NCBI GenBank assembly: GCA_029339505.1
Contig: JAQISU010000119.1
Coordinates: forward strand, 2,879,001-2,943,000
DNA: 64,000 bases
Direction: 5' to 3'
Source: Unio delphinus
Taxonomy: Eukaryota; Mollusca; Bivalvia; Unionida; Unionidae
Shown in pieces: positions 39,949 through 51,346 of this stretch. The translations under genes were made by a program, and so were the position numbers. Numbering within the stretch: position 1 is the first letter of the stretch; the number at the start of each line of letters is the position of its first letter. The notes below the pieces were generated by a model, which saw nothing but the letters and a program-made list of their open reading frames with translations, made no database searches and was not told the DNA's origin.

Positions 39949-40866
39949 ATGACAAACATTGGAGAAGCACAAAAAACTAGAATAACTAGAGAACGGTTTG
40001 CCGTAATTAAAAAATATCTCCCGGTGAGAGATTCTTTCAGAGATAATTTGCAAGCGCGTCAACAATCAAAACTAGATTATACCGCCGATACTGAACAATT
40101 ATTTAAGCCGATAACTACAGCAACTGGTGAAGTTGTAACCTCGATAAAGGAATCTAAACATACGGTTGCACCTGAGGTAAAACCTAAAAAAACAGAAAAT
40201 AGAGTTCAAGAGCTACGAGAGAAATTTACTAAGGAAATTTTAGCGAAGATTTATAAAGATGATATAACTGATTTAGTCAAGTTTGCTGCGATGGGATATT
40301 ACACTAAAGAAAATTATTTAAAACCTGGACAAAAAGGTTATATAAAAAACGTAAGTGCTTTTGCTAAAGCAGTTTACAAAATTAAAAATCAACTACCACA
40401 AATTTATAATGATGATGCAGCATATCAAGCATATTTGTTTTCTGTTGAACGAGAATATCTCGAAAATCAGGAAAAAAAGAGGTTTATTAGTAACTGAACA
40501 ACAACGACTAAACACCGAATAAAAGCAACAAGACAAAGAGGAACGAGAAAGAAAAAAAACAAGAACGAGCAGAAGAACGAAAACGTACAAAATCAACTCC
40601 ACTAAAACGAGGACGACCACGAAAACAAGAAGAACCTGCTATGGAAGATCCTCAACGAGAATATCCTGAAGAAGAAGAATTTACCGACGAGGGATGTCAC
40701 GGTGGTAATATACCCTGTTCAAGGAAAACGAGCTGGAAATAATTCCCCAAAGATAATTAACGAAGCGACTGAAATCTGTCAACGTTTATTTCAAGGTGGT
40801 GTAATGGATATCGGACTATATCGCAGTTTCATCGATGAACTTACCAATGATTATTATGGTGATTAA
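39949..40866 (+). pseudogene. Conserved long structural-block protein, E3 copy
   Basis: The first 182 codons are open (TRITRERFAVIKKYLPVRDSF, then LFKPITTATGEV). A frameshift near 40490 in an A run follows. A Glu/Arg-rich segment and the C-terminal block KRAGNNSPKIINEATEICQR, LFQGGVMDIGLYRSF and DELTNDYYGD end at 40866, which confirms the natural C-terminus beyond the stop seen in E2. Confidence 0.65.
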
Positions 40867-40897
40867 TCACTGATTAGATATATAGCATTTAAATTAA

Positions 40898-41278
40898 ATG
40901 ATAGTACATCGTAGTATGAACAGAGCAAGACCTGTTTACGTTGTAAACTCAAGATTACCGGTTTACAAGCTCACTTATGGAAATGGACTCGGTGATATTG
41001 TCACTGGATTATTTACTAGAGTCGCCCCAAAGATTTTACCTGTTGGGGTTTTCGGTGATAGAGCTGGTACAGCTATTGGTAATAAAGCATTTGATATGTT
41101 GGGTGATGCAAAAGAAAAACGTATGTCGTTGGCGAGAGGTAAAAATAAAAATCTAAGAAATTTTCAATTACAGTCTACGGAACAAATGCCACCTAAAATA
41201 GACAGTGCGATTAATAAAATGGCAAAAGCAAAATTGAGATTAATTGCTGGCTCTGGTTTGAAACGGTTAAACATTTAG
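40898..41278 (+). CDS. pVI-like protein, E3 copy (126 aa, open)
   Basis: MIVHRSMNRARPVYVVNSR, then YGNGLGDIVTGLFTRVAPKI, an amphipathic body and KLRLIAGSGLKRLNI at the end. The IAGSG protease consensus is kept and leaves a short tail with Lys and Arg. It is the cleanest copy with E5 for this gene. An internal part is shorter than in E2. Confidence 0.65.
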   Translation: MIVHRSMNRARPVYVVNSRLPVYKLTYGNGLGDIVTGLFTRVAPKILPVGVFGDRAGTAIGNKAFDMLGDAKEKRMSLARGKNKNLRNFQLQSTEQMPPKIDSAINKMAKAKLRLIAGSGLKRLNI

Positions 41279-41300
41279 ATCAACTACGTTATAGTATAAA

Positions 41301-42722
41301 ATGTTGAAGGTTGAAATCGATGATGCTTTTAAAGTAGATGATCACGTAACAAGAAATAATTCCATACGCGATTATCAATATTTTTCATATCGAGCACAGG
41401 ATCCAAATGTGAGATCAAGAATCGAACTTAGATTCGATGATACATCTAAATACTTCTTGCCGTGTGAAGCATACATCGAAGTAGAAGGACTACTAAGAAA
41501 ACATTATAATACTGAATTTGCAGCTGCTAATAATCTCCAAAATATCCCGATTGGATTTGTCAACAACGGAATAATGGCGTTATTCAACAACGCCCAATAC
41601 ATGATTAATTCTACCAGAATTGAATCCATCGATAATGATGTTGATATTGCAACTACAGTTATAGGTTTAGCTAGATACTCTGATGATTTTATTAGATCTG
41701 CGGATCATTCAATGATGTTTGCAAAGGATACTTCAAATAACGCTCATCATTATCAATATATAGTTAGACGACCAAAGGATCGTACTGGTCCTCCTGCTGA
41801 CGCTGCTATTGAGGATATGATTATTAATACTAATCCTAATTACAACGTGGGATTTGCAGCACGAGAAAAAAATATAGATTCCCTTGGTAGATTTTCGTGT
41901 ACGATTCCGTTGTCGCATATATTTGGAGTTAGCCGAGATGTTCGAAGAGTAATATTTGGTGCTAGTCATACTGTAGTTCTTACACGAAGATCAACTGACG
42001 ATTATGCTCTTTGGCAAGATCCTGATCCTGTACGAGATGGTATTGTAACATTATCAAAGTTGGCGTTGTGGATGCCAATCATGACTCCATCGTTGACCAT
42101 TGAAACTCGATTGCTGTAGTTTATGGAGCAAGGAGGAAAGTCAATGTTGAGTTGGTGTGATGTTACTACAGCCACTACTTCCAATACAGTTAATGGAGAT
42201 TTTACTTGGCAACTTGCGACGACGAAGAATGTTTCCGCGCCAAGACATGTTTTTGTTATATTACAAAATTCGAATAGAACTCAAAAAATACCCACAGCTG
42301 CAAATGATAGTCTACAATTGAGATCTCATATGATATTTGATCGTTGTAACGTCAGAGAAGTATCGTTGAGAATAAGTAATCAACAAGAACCCGCAGAAAA
42401 TCTTATTATCGATTACGAAAACAATCAAATAGGACGAGTTTATCATCGATTGTGGTCGTTTATGGGTCGTGATCAAAATATTGATACTGGACTTCAAATA
42501 TCACAGTTTGATTTTGAGGAATTATATCCGATCTACTACTATTCGTTGCAACATCTTGATCTATCCAAACATTCAACCGTTGATGTAAAATTTCAAGCTC
42601 GTATCGGTGGTGCTCTTGGAGGATTTAGAGCGATTGCGGTTATTCTCAGTGATAAATCTATGATACTTGAAGGTGGTGGTGGAACAATGAGAGTCGTTGA
42701 TGCACCAGTGGAAAGTCTGTAA
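41301..42722 (+). pseudogene. Major capsid protein candidate, E3 copy with a single stop
   Basis: 473 codons in one frame, broken only by TAG at 42117-42119, where other copies have Ser in LLSFMD. It has Tyr at the DTSK-Y-F site. All conserved blocks are present (FVNNGIMALF, IGLARYSDDF, WMPIMTPS, QQEPAENLIIDYE, YYSLQHLDL, AVILSDKSM). It is the best full-length guide to this capsid family in the window. Confidence 0.7.
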
Positions 42723-42772
42723 TCGAAAATCTACACATAATGTGACAATTAGATGATCACTATCTAAATAAA

Positions 42773-43251
42773 ATGTCGTTAATGTTACTCTGACACCTGG
42801 TCAGACAAAGAAACTCCAATCAAAGAATTCTACTGCGTGTGGCACAACGATAACGCTTAATAAATAACATATGACAACGGGAACAAATAAGTTATCGTTG
42901 ACGAAAACTCAGATTAATCATTTCAATAAAGCATTAAAGGAAAAAACCGGAGTGAGATTAACTATCAAAGATATGATTAAAACCGGTGGAATATTTCCAT
43001 TGTTGGCTGCAATTCCAGGACTGATTGCGTCAGCCGCTCAATCAATTCTTGGAGCATTAGGAACTGAATCAGCCGGAGCACTTGCTTCTAATGTTGTTAA
43101 TAAAATACTTTGTATAGGTCTAAGATCCGGTGGGAGAATTTCACGAAAAAAAAGGGAAAATAATTCAGACTACCAGGAAGTCGATTTACAAGACATTACA
43201 AAACCAGTTAGTGGAAAAATCCGTAGGATTTTCACCAATGTCAAATTTTGA
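42773..43251 (+). pseudogene. pX-like protein, E3 copy
   Basis: The N-terminal TPGQ..KLQ unit is broken by a stop and a frameshift. From 42871 the frame reads NKLSLTKTQINHFN, GVRLTIKDMIKTGGIFPLLA and AIPGLIASAAQSI, then a basic end with GGRISRKK. The LRLPGTP repeats are replaced or frame-shifted. Corresponds to 30144-30668. Confidence 0.55.
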
Positions 43252-43648
43252 TTTAATTAACGCTGTAGAAAAACTCCCAATAAATCATTTCAGAGGTGTA
43301 TTCATGAAAGACCAATTACCAGCAAAACCAAAAATACCAGAAACTGGAATAATTAATCTCGATGATAACACTGGACCTGGAACTCATTGAGTATGTTACG
43401 CAATATATCCACGTTGTATTATTTATTTTGACTCATATTGATTACCACCTCCGATTGAATTTGTCAAATATGTGTCTAAATTACGAAGTAATTCAATTCC
43501 AATTTGGTATTCAACGTTACCCACGCAGACATTAACAGATCCTCCAATATGTGGACAAGAAACCCTTAACGCGTTAATGGCTATCTCGACAAGTTCTAAA
43601 TTACCTCACAAGGCCATCCATGAATACACGATGATAAAAAATTCGTAG
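43239..43648 (+). pseudogene. Adenain-like protease, E3 copy
   Basis: MSNFDLINAVEKLPINHF, then GVFMKDQLPAKP, open to GPGTH; then the Trp of THW is TGA and the Gly of FDSYG is also TGA. Later PIWYSTLPTQ and ICGQET-like Cys block remain. Catalytic His and Cys are present. The start confirms the choice made in E2. Confidence 0.65.
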
Positions 43649-43729
43649 TGAAAATCTCATAGAGATTTTCCATTTTCAATGAAAAATCATGAATGATTTT
43701 AACAAAGAGAAACGTTTAATATATATAAC
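43649..43729. other. Spacer with short A/T palindromes
   Basis: Holds GAAAATCTCATAGAGATTTTC and a second ATGAAAAATCAT-like inverted pair directly after the protease stop, followed by TATATATAAC before the fibre-like start. Confidence 0.5.
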
Positions 43730-44608
43730 ATGGCAGATATTTTTAGAAGATCAGTACCACGTCATTTCGAAACAGTTACTATCGGACAAGTACAAAATAA
43801 TAATCAACAAAACTATCTCATCGATAGCAAACTTAGATAAATTAAAAAAAATATATGATCAAATAAATGCTATAATGGGATTACAAAAATCAATCCATGA
43901 CGTTATAGTCACTGCTGGTTACTCCGCCAATGATATGGAAAAACTACGTGACGATTATAACGATTATATCACCAAATTTAATAAGCTCCAACAGGATATC
44001 ATTGATGCCATTGAAACTCTCATAAATAATTTCTTTGTTGTTCCGCGTGTGACTGCACCGAATCTCACAATGATAAAAGATTATATGTTGGAACTAACAA
44101 CACTTCAATCCAAATATGAAGACCACGTAAAACAGTTTTCAGTGTTTCGTAGAAATATCGTTGATAAATTTCTCGGATCTACACTTGATAAACTCGATAT
44201 GAAACTTCCTGATATTAAAAAAATCTATCGATGATCTTAACACGACCACTAATAACATCGTAGCGGATGCAACAAGGATGATAGCAGTAATTGAAAAAAC
44301 AAAAATTCCTGATGATAGAACTATCAACGTAGTATACACGATTCAATACGGATCCGTGGGCACCTACAAATAATATTTTACACGTTACTGCAACCGTAAA
44401 GGGAATTTATTGATTAACGTTAGTAACACCAACATTGTTTAATATATCATCGTCGAGTTCATCTGGAGTCAATAATACGATATCAACATTTATCGACAAG
44501 GATACGATTGAACAATTCACGATTATATCCACTGATAATAATCTAGCTAGAGTTTCAATGTCATGGTATGTGGAATTCGTAGCTGATTTAAGTAAACAAC
44601 TTAATTAA
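43730..44608 (+). pseudogene. Fibre-like protein, E3 copy without shaft repeats
   Basis: The true start is likely ATG at 43730, giving MADIFRRS like MIDIWGRS in E2; a frameshift soon follows. LELTTLQSKYEDHVKQFSVF and LDMKLPDIKK match the E2 coiled coil, and the distal beta domain (SSSSSSGVNN, then WYVEFVADLSKQ) is present with stops. I see no 31-residue units. Confidence 0.5.
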
Positions 44609-44625
44609 AGTGAATTAAAATAAAT

Positions 44626-45206
44626 ATGCTGACCACATCTCAATATCGATATGATACCGTCAAAGAATTTCAACGTAAATTACAAACGTTGATTGAAGAG
44701 TATACTGTAAAAAAAAAAAATATCAACGAAGAATTTCCGCTATTGACATAGCTGTTTACTCGGTGTCTGGTATAATTGCCGGCGCTGGAACAATGTTATC
44801 ATCGGTGACAATGATAGCTCTGGTTGCTGTTCCAATTTGTATATCTGCGGCCGCAGCAATCTCAGGAGTATTCACCGGGATAACAAAAAAAATATCATCA
44901 TGCTCTCAACGTAAATTACATGCGTACGCGGTTAAATTTATCACCGCGTCAAATGCATATTCAGAATTGACATCGTTGATTTTATCATCGATTGACGACG
45001 AAACAATAACTGATAGTGAATTCTCAAAGATGATCCGGTTGTATGATTCAACGATTTCAAAATTGGAAAACAATAATGGGAAATTAGAAGGTAATTTCAA
45101 TATTAATAATGTCACAAGAACTGCTTCAACAAATAGCAACAAATACTACCACGACAAAAACAAGGTTAGTCTCGGTGGTAACGAAAACACCAGAATAAAG
45201 CGTTGA
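44626..45206 (+). pseudogene. Two-helix membrane protein, E3 copy
   Basis: The start MLTTSQYRYDTVKEFQ is followed by a frameshift in a run of A near 44715. The frame from 44763 gives SGIIAGAGTMLSSVTMIALV and AVPICISAAAAISGVFTGIT, two membrane segments, then SSCSQRKLHAYAVKF. The end overlaps the penton-like start. Confidence 0.55.
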
Positions 45207-46449
45207 ATTTAACCCTCCGTTGGCAGTATCTGAAATAGCGCTAACGCAATTAAGATGCTACTACAGTTGGCCCAATGTAAGATCAGCACCATTCAATGGT
45301 AAACTTCCCAATAACAGTTTTACGTTTTCATATAGAAAAACTAATCCAGATGGAATAAAAACAGAAACAAAAACACATACAATGCATCTGCTAACTGGCG
45401 TATATGATATCGAATACATCAATGACGCAATCATAGAATCAATCCAGGCAATCACAGGACCAAATAGCATCGACGTCAAAGATGAACCTGATAAATACCC
45501 CATTTAGATAAAGGGACATGAGCCATTGCTGTCAACGGTCATCGAGGTTAATTCACCAAGTTTCGCCGTGGATATATACAATAGCTCAATTAGAACCTTA
45601 TTGGAGTATGCTGAATTTATTCCAGAAACCGTCGACATAAAAGATTTACCACGGGAACCATGGAGATCTGACTATGTTTCCACGAAAGAAAGTTATCATG
45701 GTTATAATCTTGGTGATGTTGATGGTATTCCTAAATTAACATATGAAGTGAAATCCGATGATGAATTTCGTTTAAACTTAGAGAGGTATATTGGTAGTGG
45801 ATTTTCTGTAGAAAGTACTACTTCATATCTCCAACATGTTAATTAAAATTTTGAGCGATTGTTAGGTTATTTGATAACAGCTGTCAGTACAATTCCACTA
45901 CGCCGAGATGATGTCATCGAGTATATGGAAGTATGTAATAAAATTATAGCCGATATAGAACGTTTTAATTATCACATGATTCAAGAGGTTCTCGCTGGTA
46001 AAATACATATAAATCGTAGTCTTCTAACGAAAACACAACTTGCAGCGCATTATAAAATCCGCGAAGAAGACATTCCCACGTTTAAGTTTCCAGGATATAA
46101 CGTACCAGAAATGCGTAAAAAACTCACCGATGCCATCAATGAAAATTTCCCACGTATTCACCAATCATGGCTGGATAATCTCCCCGCGGTTCATCACGCG
46201 TTGCCGGAACCTAAAAAATCTGACTTTTTCACTGATGATCTACCAGCGATAGATCCTAATTTCAATTATAACTTCGATATTAGTTTTCTACGACCTCATG
46301 ATATTTATACAAAATATTCATATGATGTCTACGACGGAACAGAAACTGATACACTTACGAAATATGAATACAACGAGTATGGTAGAATAATATGGAGATT
46401 TGCTCTTGGTAATCAAGGTGTATTTGTGATCACAGAGAAAAAATATTAA
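45109..46449 (+). pseudogene. Penton-like protein, E3 copy
   Basis: MSQELLQQI start; VSEIALTQLRCYYSWPNVRS and HLLTGVYDIEYINDAI match the beta-rich N-terminus of the E2 protein. A stop at 45506-45508, a frame change near 45850 and one at 45190 break it. The helical middle (VIEYMEVCNKIIADIERF) is recognisable; the last 100 residues differ from E2. Confidence 0.55.
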
Positions 46450-49400
46450 GTCGTTTTGAGTTATTTTAATTGCCTTGTACTGGAAATTATGTCACTTCGT
46501 TTGGTTCAAGAGGAATTTTTTTGTTATTTATCTGGAAAAGAATTGTGCTCATAGAATTTTATTAACAAGAACTGACTTCATCAAGTGACATCGTCTTCCA
46601 TCTTGGACACTTGTCTGGGATTCGAACTTGGAATTATTTGGACATTTTATTACGAGGACTTTTGCAATTTCTCTAATGGATAATATTTTGATTTTTTTGG
46701 GATTAATTTTGGAATTGATTCTTAAAACCGTATTTTTTTTGCTTTTCTGGAAAATATATGTGCTTAATAAATTGTTTTTTACGTTTATACAAGCATGTTA
46801 TTTTAACTCTTTCTATGTTACTGTTTATTCGAGCCTAAGCAAGTATCAGTACTAATAACATAGTATCAGATCCAAAATAAGTTTGTAATATATTCAAGTG
46901 TCATGGATAGAACAAATTAAAAATAAATGTACTGTGTCTTGAAAAGGACTGTTGTTACTACTTACGAATATTCATGATACAATAATAAATAAAACAACAA
47001 CAAATATTGATTATAATGAATGACATAAGCCGTTTAAAAAATATTAGTTTTTCAAATGTAAACATTCGTTTATTGTGAAAAGGAAATATATTTAATAACC
47101 ACATTTTACAGGTCGGTAACACGAATACTTTTGTAGCAATGTATTTCTAAAATTACAGCAATATGACACACATATTAGATACACGAAGAATGCATCATAA
47201 AACAATTTAATTGGTGATATTAGTTATACAACATTACTGATTGTTACATTGAATTTTATAACATCTGCATGACTCCAATTTTGCATTAGGATATAAAAAA
47301 AATCGAACTGAAACGATATTTCAGTAAGAAAGTGACACAAACAAAACGGATATATGTATAAAGACTTACGATTGCAATGGGGCACACAATTGGCACGTGA
47401 CACATCTCCCAATCACTAACAAAGACACGTGCTAATCAAACTCTCATATGTGCTTGTGTGCAAAATCTGATGTAGACTGATACATTCCACAAAGTTGATT
47501 GAACAAGATTAAATTTTCAACCAAAGATAAATTTTGTACATGTGTAGATGTGAAATATATTTAAATTTATTTATGTGTAATAATCTAGATAGTATCAATT
47601 AATTTGAAGATGCAAACAAATTTCATCCACATTCCATATTGGCTATTTTTGTGTTCAACGTTACATAAGCTGTAAACTAAAAGAGTAAGAAAGATGGAAA
47701 GAGTAAACTTACAATGTATATGACAGCCAGATAAAAATCATAGCATAGTTTAAATCCATGTTCGCCCTGCATTCAAACTAATCTTAAGATCGGTTTTTGG
47801 TCATGGGTCGCCATTCGCTATCGGCTAATGTATTATTACGTATATGATTTGCTTCATTGTTTCAGTCGTAATAATGTATTGCACCATGTGTGTTTGGCAA
47901 AGGCGTTCCAAAATGAGACTGTTGTACTTGCTCGCTTCTTAATAGCCAAATAAATAAGTACCGTATTCACAATTGGCCTCAGTAGGAAACATTCACTTAA
48001 TTTAAAAGGGGAAATATTCATGTGGCTGTAGAAACTGTACAGCTTTATATAAAGTGATGGGTATGAGATATCAACAATAAAATTGTCCTGTTACATATGT
48101 CAGGCTACGTTCATTGAGATATTGAATCATTTTACTTAATGGAATGGGTAAAGTGCATACATATGTGCATCGGCATCAAAATAGTCATATCATGGTCAGG
48201 AAACACGTGAAGATTTAATTTTGAATACTGATTAAAGAACAAATTTAGATTGTATCACTAAGGGAAGTTCTAGATACATTATTTTGTTACGAGCTCTGTT
48301 AATAATATGAGCAGGATATCATCGATTATATTTGCATATATTTTCTATGATAAATTCAGCAGAACCAAACATTTCGTACCGAATGCATTTGCGTGTGAAA
48401 AAAATATTATGGACATATCAATTCGGCATTCACGTTTATCATGTTGTTTTCCCAATTTTCCTAATAATAAGGAACATGTTCAAATGCAAATATATGCGAG
48501 AAAACAAGTATTATCAGATGCTAAAAGTAAATGATGATTAGAATATTCCTACCAGAGTTACGGTTCATTCAAGATTCACTCCATACTTACAATCTAATAA
48601 AAAGAAGGTGTTGTAGTTTAGAGTTTACATGCGATCTAGATCGTTGTTATCAATGCAATTTCTTATTAACTATCGATGGGTTTGTAAAAACAATGCAATT
48701 CTAATTCGATAACTCATGTCATAAGTAGAAAAACAGTTGCAACAGTTACTACTTCAAAAGGATCATATAATATATTAACCTTAATAAGTATGATTCCGAT
48801 TACATCCATAATAACCAAATCATAGCTGTCATCGACAGTAACTACCGTTAAAACAGAAGGACATCTAGAACTTAACTAACATTCCTGTTGAAGTAAATAG
48901 AGTGTAAGAGTTTGTATGTCATTATTAGGTATTAAAGGTATAGAGTTTGTGTGTAATGTTACAATATAAAGCTGTACTTTGCACATATCAAGTCCATTTA
49001 TCATCATACAGCCTAAACGTTGCCATTTAAATTTTAACATGCTCACGTTTTTCATTTCGGACAGAACTACGATGGCAGCACTTGTAATTGCGGACGCTCA
49101 GCCATCGCAGTAATGTGATGGTGACATAGATGTGGCTTGTGTAGATTAGCACGCTGTGCGATCTAAGCTTATCTAATGAGGTAGGATGATTATCAAAACC
49201 GTTCTATATTGCATATATTAATCAATCAAAGAAATACAGTCAAATAGAGATAGACAAACATTAATATACAAATATTACATGTTATATATGATAATGGGTT
49301 TATACAGTTTGTCCGTGTTTTTGATAGGTTATGTAATGATGTAAAAACAAACCCATGTGTTCCATCTACGATAAGTTGTTCTATATAGTTATTTACATGA

Positions 49401-49914
49401 CCTAGTTTCCACGTGGAACTCACAGCTTTGTGACTTCCTTATTGGACTATATATAGCCATAGTCACTTATATGAAGAACAAGACGTCATTCGGAATGGGG
49501 CCGTTAACATAGTTCCAAAGAGTTAAACTCAAGGAAATATAATTTAGGTAAGTACTTCCTTTAAATTAGTACATTCTTGTAATCTTGTTACGTATCAAAC
49601 GAAAACTACCATTTGTCTCGGCTTGATTTTTTTTCAAATACACACACACAATATTTCCGGATTAGAATTGTGAAATAGGTGGTAAATTCTTTGATAATCC
49701 GTTTGTCTTTCATTTCGAAAAAAGAAAGTTATACGCCCTCTAAACACCTAAACACCGGAAGGAATACAAAAGTAAATCATTAAATCAGTAAATCATTATT
49801 GTTTTTTTTACACCTTTAACGTCTTAAACTATGGTCTTAAGAAACAACTTCCCAGTTCACAAACATAAAACATGAGGTTATTTTAGAGGTTTATAGAAGC
49901 GTCCATATAATATA
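46450..49914. other. Host DNA, nothing recognised
   Basis: AT-rich sequence with no viral similarity, no protein-like frames beyond short random ones and no RNA gene that I can support. Confidence 0.55.
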
Positions 49915-49927
49915 ATATATAATTCAT

Positions 49928-49944
49928 GTTATTATAAATAAATT
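49928..49944. promoter_or_regulatory. 17-bp divergent start region, E4
   Basis: GTTATTATAAATAAATT separates the remaining ATPase start codon (49925-49927, minus strand) from the zinc-ribbon ATG. Length is identical to E2 and E3. Confidence 0.5.
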
Positions 49945-50139
49945 ATGGATCTATATTGTGTGAAATGTAAGAAGGGTACTAGCTCAAATGACTTGACGAC
50001 GACTACAACTAAAAATAACAGATCAGCACTTGCTGGTAAGTGTGTGCAATGTGGTACAAAACAATTTAGATTTGGTTATATGAAATCTGCAGATGATTTA
50101 AAAAAAAAAAACGAGGAGGTGATATTGCAGCCACGTTAG
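49945..50139 (+). CDS. Zinc-ribbon protein, E4 copy (64 aa)
   Basis: Intact, with YCVKCKK and KCVQCGTK pairs and a basic tail. Like E2, its frame passes through a run of A containing A-AAA-AAC and stops soon afterwards (NEEVILQPR), while the PLA2 lies in the -1 frame. The run is 12 A long against 9 in E2. Confidence 0.7.
   Translation: MDLYCVKCKKGTSSNDLTTTTTKNNRSALAGKCVQCGTKQFRFGYMKSADDLKKKNEEVILQPR
50106..50112 (+). promoter_or_regulatory. Candidate -1 frameshift site A-AAA-AAC, E4
   Basis: Codon phase is identical to E2 (AAA AAA AAC GAG GAG). The -1 frame continues RGGDIAATLVKLPGTLWAKY without further breaks to the calcium loop. Confidence 0.6.
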
Positions 50140-50459
50140 TAAAACTTCCAGGAACACTCTGGGCAAAATATCCAGAAGAAAATCACTTTCCAGAATATAG
50201 TTATTGTGGACCCGTGACCAGACTCGATGATCAAAACCATCCTCGACTCGGTGAAAACCCAATAAACGCCATTGATAAGGCGTGTCATGCTCATGATGTT
50301 GCTTAAAAAGCAGTAATCTGCAACATAGACACAACGCAGATGTTAAACAAATGCATGGTTGGAATTCTATCACTGATAAATCGTTCAAAGAAAAGTTCCC
50401 TTCATAGTTGATAAAATCGGCAACGAAAAGTAAATTGATGTTGGGTGCTGGTACTTAAT
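50112..50459 (+). pseudogene. PLA2 domain (-1 frame), E4 copy
   Basis: LPGTLWAKYPEENHFPEYSY, CGPVTRLD and DKACHAHD show the calcium loop (with GPV instead of GPG) and the catalytic His-Asp. A TAA directly after HDVA and a later TAG interrupt the C-terminal helix, which still ends LMLGAGT. Confidence 0.65.
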
Positions 50460-50465
50460 AACATC

Positions 50466-51346
50466 ATGGAATCTATTTATCATTCTCCAAGAGGATACTG
50501 GGGGTGGGTAAATCATGAATCTGTAAACTCGCTAGCGTCGCAAAGGTGAAAAATACTACAGCAGCGGATTGGTTATCCAAACAAAAGATATGGCAAATTT
50601 ATCCACCTTTGCCTAAACATGAGGCTGATATATTGTTTATTCCGCATGATGGTGTTTACAAGAATGCGCTAGCCGTAGTTGATGCTGCGATGCGATACAA
50701 ACAAGGAGATCATCTAAAAACAAAATCATCAACTGAAGTGGCTTCTGCGTTTGAAAAGATTTATCGTATGTGTGCTCTGCACTGGCCAAATTCATTTCAA
50801 GTTGATCCTGGCAAGGAATTTCAAGGTGCAATGTTATCAACAATAAAGCATCATAATATCACCATTAGACGAGGACATATTGCACTACATCGTGATCAGA
50901 CAATTGTTGAACGATTTAAGCGGACAATTGCTGAGCTGTTATTCGGATATCAGTACGAGAAGGAATTTATTCAGGATAACGATCTCGTGAATGGGTAAAG
51001 AAATTACTAGGCGTAATTACCGCGCTGAATAATGAGATTACTTGAACAATCAACATGAAACTTAAAAAACGCGATTATAAAGAAGCATATACCCGTAAAA
51101 CTACCAATACGCGGCAACATCACTGTTAGATATTTATATGAACCAGGAGAGCTCGAAGGCGGCAAACAAAGAGCTACTGATCCTAATTGGATTGTTACTG
51201 CACATAAAATATCTAGTATAACGAGAACTACGGTTAAACCGCCAGTCTATCAGTTGGATTCAACTGCTAATCAGCGAGGATTTACTCGTGAACAACTACA
51301 AGTGATACCCAAGGATACTCAATTACCGTCGCGTTGTCTTAACTAG
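50466..51346 (+). pseudogene. DDE integrase, E4 copy
   Basis: The start MESIYHSPRGYW is frame-shifted near 50510. The frame 50546-50998 holds the core: HEADIL (first Asp), VDPGKEFQGA (second Asp) and TIVERFKRT (Glu), and it keeps Gly in LLFGYQYEKEF. A further shift at 50990 precedes the C-terminal domain (VRYLYEPGE, PVYQLDSTA). About 27 bases are missing before the first Asp. Confidence 0.75.

Larger units (their letters stand above)
34745..46449 (+). mobile_element. E3: decayed composite element
   Basis: A polymerase fragment(+) is followed by the standard order ATPase(-), zinc-ribbon/PLA2(+), integrase(+), polymerase(-), Cys-rich(+) and HNH(+), all strongly decayed. A palindromic terminal-type unit (39734-39887) then leads into a much better preserved structural block (39949-46449). 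The unequal decay suggests two insertions of different age side by side. No right terminal repeat was found after 46449. Confidence 0.65.

Noticed and set aside
46628..46855. 75-codon hydrophobic frame after the E3 penton-like gene
   Set aside because: AT-rich sequence giving Phe/Leu by chance; absent after the E2 homologue.
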